Shown here: in pieces, positions 22,216 to 23,942 of the stretch | How the letters are laid out: the number at the start of each line of letters is the position of its first letter | Numbering within the stretch: position 1 is the first letter of the stretch | Assembly (NCBI GenBank): GCA_045594105.1 | Contig: JAZNXY010000035.1 | Span: 1 to 23,942 of the forward strand | DNA from: URNF01 sp045594105 | GTDB taxonomy: Bacteria > Bacillota > Clostridia > Oscillospirales > Acutalibacteraceae | Direction: 5' to 3' | DNA length: 23,942 bases | Notes under the pieces: model-generated | Database searches by the model: none | What the model was told of the DNA's origin: nothing | What the model saw: the letters and a program-made list of their open reading frames with translations, nothing else | Translations under genes and position numbers: made by a program

Positions 22216-22247
22216 GCGGAACAACCTTTCGGTTGTTCCGCCTTTTT
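22216..22247 (+). terminator. terminator after fakA, directly upstream of ymdB
   Basis: A perfect 11-bp stem GCGGAACAACC / GGTTGTTCCGC with a TTTC loop and T5. Only 15 bases separate it from the ymdB ATG, and the Shine-Dalgarno (AAAGGA) follows the T-run at once. Confidence 0.88.
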
Positions 22248-22262
22248 GAAAGGAATTATAGA

Positions 22263-23030
22263 ATGAACATATTATGCGTAGGTGACGTGGTCGGCTCTGC
22301 CGGCTGTCAGCATCTGGCGGCTGTTTTACCTGCTGTCCGTCGCCGTTACAACGTAGACGTGTGTATTGTCAACGGAGAAAATGCCGCAGACGGTAACGGC
22401 ACTACGCCACGGGCGGCAGAAGCGCTGTTTGCGGCAGGTGCGGATGTCATTACGGGTGGCAACCATACCTTTCGCCGTCCAGAATATGCGGACACACTGG
22501 ATACCAACCCCATGACCCTGCGTCCTGCTAATTTCCCGGGCAATCCTGCAGGTTGCGGCATCGCAGTAGTGGACAAGGGCAGATTTTCAGTGACAGTCAT
22601 TAACCTGCTCGGTCAGGTGTATATGGATGCGGTGGATAACCCGTTTTTCAAATTGGATACGCTGTTGGAAACAGCGGGCAACCCGAAATTCTGTATTGTG
22701 GATTTCCACGCAGAAGCTACCGCCGAGAAAAAGGCACTCGGCTTTTACGCAGACGGTCGGATATCCGCTATGTTTGGTACCCACACCCACGTGCAAACCG
22801 CCGATGAGCAGATTTTGCCCAAGGGTACGGGCTTTATCACCGATGTCGGTATGACAGGTCCTTCTCTGTCGGTGCTGGGTGTCAAGCCCGAACAATCCAT
22901 TGCCCGTATCCGCAACAAAATGCCTGCACGGTTTTCCACGGCAGACGGCCCTTGTCAGATGGATGCCATTTTATTCATCCTGGACGACGCCACCGGCAAA
23001 ACGGTTGCCGTACAAAGAATAAAGGAGTAA
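22263..23030 (+). CDS. ymdB: YmdB-family metallophosphoesterase
   Basis: A 255-residue dimetal phosphoesterase. In Bacillus subtilis YmdB hydrolyses 2',3'-cyclic nucleotides and affects the biofilm/motility decision and RNA turnover. Metal ligands are recognisable: Asp in CVGDVVG (residue 8), Glu/Asn in NGENAADG, Asn/His in GGNHTF, His in DFHAEATAEKKALG, and the two His of GTHTHVQTADE, plus DVGMTGP. The start at 22263 follows AAAGGA; a longer frame from 22233 would begin inside the terminator hairpin and is rejected. The usual neighbour rny is not beside it here. The next gene starts four bases after its stop. Confidence 0.93.
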   Translation: MNILCVGDVVGSAGCQHLAAVLPAVRRRYNVDVCIVNGENAADGNGTTPRAAEALFAAGADVITGGNHTFRRPEYADTLDTNPMTLRPANFPGNPAGCGIAVVDKGRFSVTVINLLGQVYMDAVDNPFFKLDTLLETAGNPKFCIVDFHAEATAEKKALGFYADGRISAMFGTHTHVQTADEQILPKGTGFITDVGMTGPSLSVLGVKPEQSIARIRNKMPARFSTADGPCQMDAILFILDDATGKTVAVQRIKE

Positions 23031-23034
23031 TACT

Positions 23035-23712
23035 ATGCGTGACGATATTACCAGCATTCCGATAAGTGAAGTATTTGAGCCCAAGGACGGCTGTCCCTTA
23101 TGCCGTATGAATGAAATGCTCACCGAGCGTATCGCCGTATATATTACGGGTGCAGCTATGATGGAACCCGACATACGTCAGGAAACCAACCGTCTGGGGT
23201 TTTGTAACAGCCATTACCGCCGTTTGCTCAAACAGCAAAAACGTCTGCCGCTCGCTTTGATGATGGAAAGCCACCTGGCAGAGGTACAAAAAACCGCTTT
23301 TCAAAAGGGACTTGGCGGCAAGGTAAAAAAACCGAAAGAAAAGCAGGCAGACACCTGCTTTATGTGCGACAATATCAATCGGAATATGGGACATCTGGTG
23401 TCCAATGTGGTGCGTTTATGGGAAAAGGAAGAGGATTTCCGTAAGCTGTACGCAGAACAACCCTTTTTCTGTCTGCCGCACTGTCGGGCTCTCACCGAAA
23501 CGGCTTGGGAGCTGCCTAAAAAGCTGCAGAGCGATTTTATTCGTGTGACTGCGGAGCGTGCTGAGCAGTATTTACAGGAATTGACGGGTGATGTTTCGCA
23601 TTTTTGCAAAATGTTTGATTACCGCAACAGCGGTGGTAACAAGGACTGGGGCAATTCCAAGGATTCCATTGAACGTGCCATTCACTTCTTGACAGGTAAA
23701 GGAACCGAATAA
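23035..23712 (+). CDS. Cys-rich protein of unknown function (possibly DUF6062)
   Basis: A 225-residue, mainly helical, hydrophilic protein with no signal peptide. It has two similar Cys/His modules: CPLCRMNE (about residue 22) with FCNSHYRRLL, and CFMCDNIN (about residue 105) with FFCLPHCRAL. The repeat of CxxC plus C-x-x-H/C suggests two zinc sites built from an internal duplication. I believe it belongs to the Clostridia DUF6062 family, but this is from memory and not tested. It is coupled to ymdB (four-base gap, AAAGGAG upstream), which suggests a shared role in nucleotide or RNA metabolism. It ends at a strong bidirectional terminator. Confidence 0.8.
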   Translation: MRDDITSIPISEVFEPKDGCPLCRMNEMLTERIAVYITGAAMMEPDIRQETNRLGFCNSHYRRLLKQQKRLPLALMMESHLAEVQKTAFQKGLGGKVKKPKEKQADTCFMCDNINRNMGHLVSNVVRLWEKEEDFRKLYAEQPFFCLPHCRALTETAWELPKKLQSDFIRVTAERAEQYLQELTGDVSHFCKMFDYRNSGGNKDWGNSKDSIERAIHFLTGKGTE

Positions 23713-23713
23713 C

Positions 23714-23753
23714 AAAAAGAGATGGGTGCTTTGTAAAGCACCCATCTCTTTTT
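23714..23753. terminator. bidirectional terminator
   Basis: Stem AAAAAGAGATGGGTGCTTT (23714-23732) with AAAGCACCCATCTCTTTTT (23735-23753), a perfect 19-bp inverted repeat with a 2-nt apex. It serves the DUF gene and the convergent HAD gene, whose stop codon it touches. Confidence 0.9.
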
Positions 23754-23942
23754 ATATGTATTTTTCTAATATATACTGTGCGATATGTTCCGTGTTCGCA
23801 CAAATCACGGCATCTGCCGCCGCTTTTAAGTCCCCGCAGGCATTTGCGGTAGCCAATCCAAGCCCTGCCGCCTGTATCATTGACATATCGTTGCCGCTAT
23901 CCCCCACCGCAATGGTCTGCGTTATGGGTGTATCGGTCATTT
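23752..23942 (-). CDS. Cof-type HAD-superfamily phosphatase, C-terminal fragment
   Basis: The last 62 or so residues of a haloacid-dehalogenase-like phosphatase; the rest lies beyond the right edge. The motif IAVGDSGNDMSMIQAAGLGLA is the conserved motif IV (GDSxND, the Mg-binding Asp residues) of Cof/type IIB HAD hydrolases that dephosphorylate sugar phosphates or related metabolites. It ends with a family-like tail (ADAVICANTEHIAQYILEKYI). It converges on the DUF gene and shares its terminator. Confidence 0.9.
   Translation of the reverse strand, partial: MTDTPITQTIAVGDSGNDMSMIQAAGLGLATANACGDLKAAADAVICANTEHIAQYILEKYI

Noticed and set aside
20860..22224. A 454-codon open frame on the minus strand opposite fakA, and another (361 codons) at 20301-21386
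   Set aside because: Both are antisense to a clear kinase gene, have low-complexity or biased composition, no family motifs and no ribosome-binding site.
22233..22262. ATG at 22233 as the start of ymdB
   Set aside because: It lies in the terminator hairpin; the protein family begins at MNILCVGD, with AAAGGA before 22263.
1..23942. CRISPR array, tRNA, rRNA, prophage or toxin-antitoxin modules
   Set aside because: No regularly spaced repeats, cloverleaf sequences, or phage/toxin-like genes were seen on either strand.

Overview
The window looks like chromosomal DNA of a low-to-mid GC Gram-positive bacterium, most likely class Clostridia (Oscillospirales-like); this is an inference from gene content. 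Supporting signs are strong Shine-Dalgarno sites, sigma-A type promoters, lipoprotein signal peptides, YloU/FakA (YloV) and YmdB homologues, a Clostridia-type ABC permease with a very large extracellular domain, and perfect hairpin terminators at gene ends. No tRNA, rRNA or CRISPR array was seen.

Layout. (1) 1-2600: the 3' part of an ABC transporter permease (+) and a small unknown gene (-). (2) 2606-4520: an NhaC-superfamily transporter (-) under a lysine riboswitch, so probably a lysine transporter. (3) 4588-7519: a zinc-uptake operon zur-znuA-znuC-znuB (+), with overlapping or abutting genes and a perfect Fur-family operator at its start. (4) 7523-8908: an M20 amidohydrolase (-). (5) 8911-12023: a hexosamine-phosphate operon (-) whose first gene fuses a Cro/CI-type DNA-binding domain to a complete phosphoglucosamine mutase (GlmM), followed by a GlmU-like beta-helix acyltransferase and NagB. 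(6) 12150-15326: a beta-CASP metallo-beta-lactamase ribonuclease, an SDR oxidoreductase and an SGNH hydrolase (+). (7) 15346-16635: a complete IS3-family insertion sequence sitting exactly in the loop of what was a bidirectional terminator. (8) 16661-18436: a phosphoglucomutase (-). (9) 18498-23753: an extracytoplasmic solute-binding lipoprotein, Asp23/YloU, FakA/YloV, YmdB and a Cys-rich DUF protein (+). (10) The C-terminal end of a Cof-type HAD phosphatase (-) at the right edge.

How the genes work together. Zur should sense zinc and control its own operon, which encodes the complete ZnuABC importer. The lysine riboswitch should end transcription of the transporter when lysine is plentiful. 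GlmM interconverts GlcN-6-P and GlcN-1-P, the beta-helix protein resembles the GlcN-1-P acetyltransferase half of GlmU, and NagB links GlcN-6-P to Fru-6-P, so the operon sits on the branch between cell-wall precursor synthesis and glycolysis. Its first enzyme carries its own DNA-binding domain, and an inverted repeat overlaps the operon promoter, which suggests a metabolic enzyme that regulates its own operon. This fusion is the best candidate here for an undescribed system. The second most informative signal is the insertion sequence: its target site can be rebuilt as a 13-bp terminator stem with a TTTA loop, and the element carries a fold-back hairpin that would hide the transposase ribosome-binding site on read-through transcripts.
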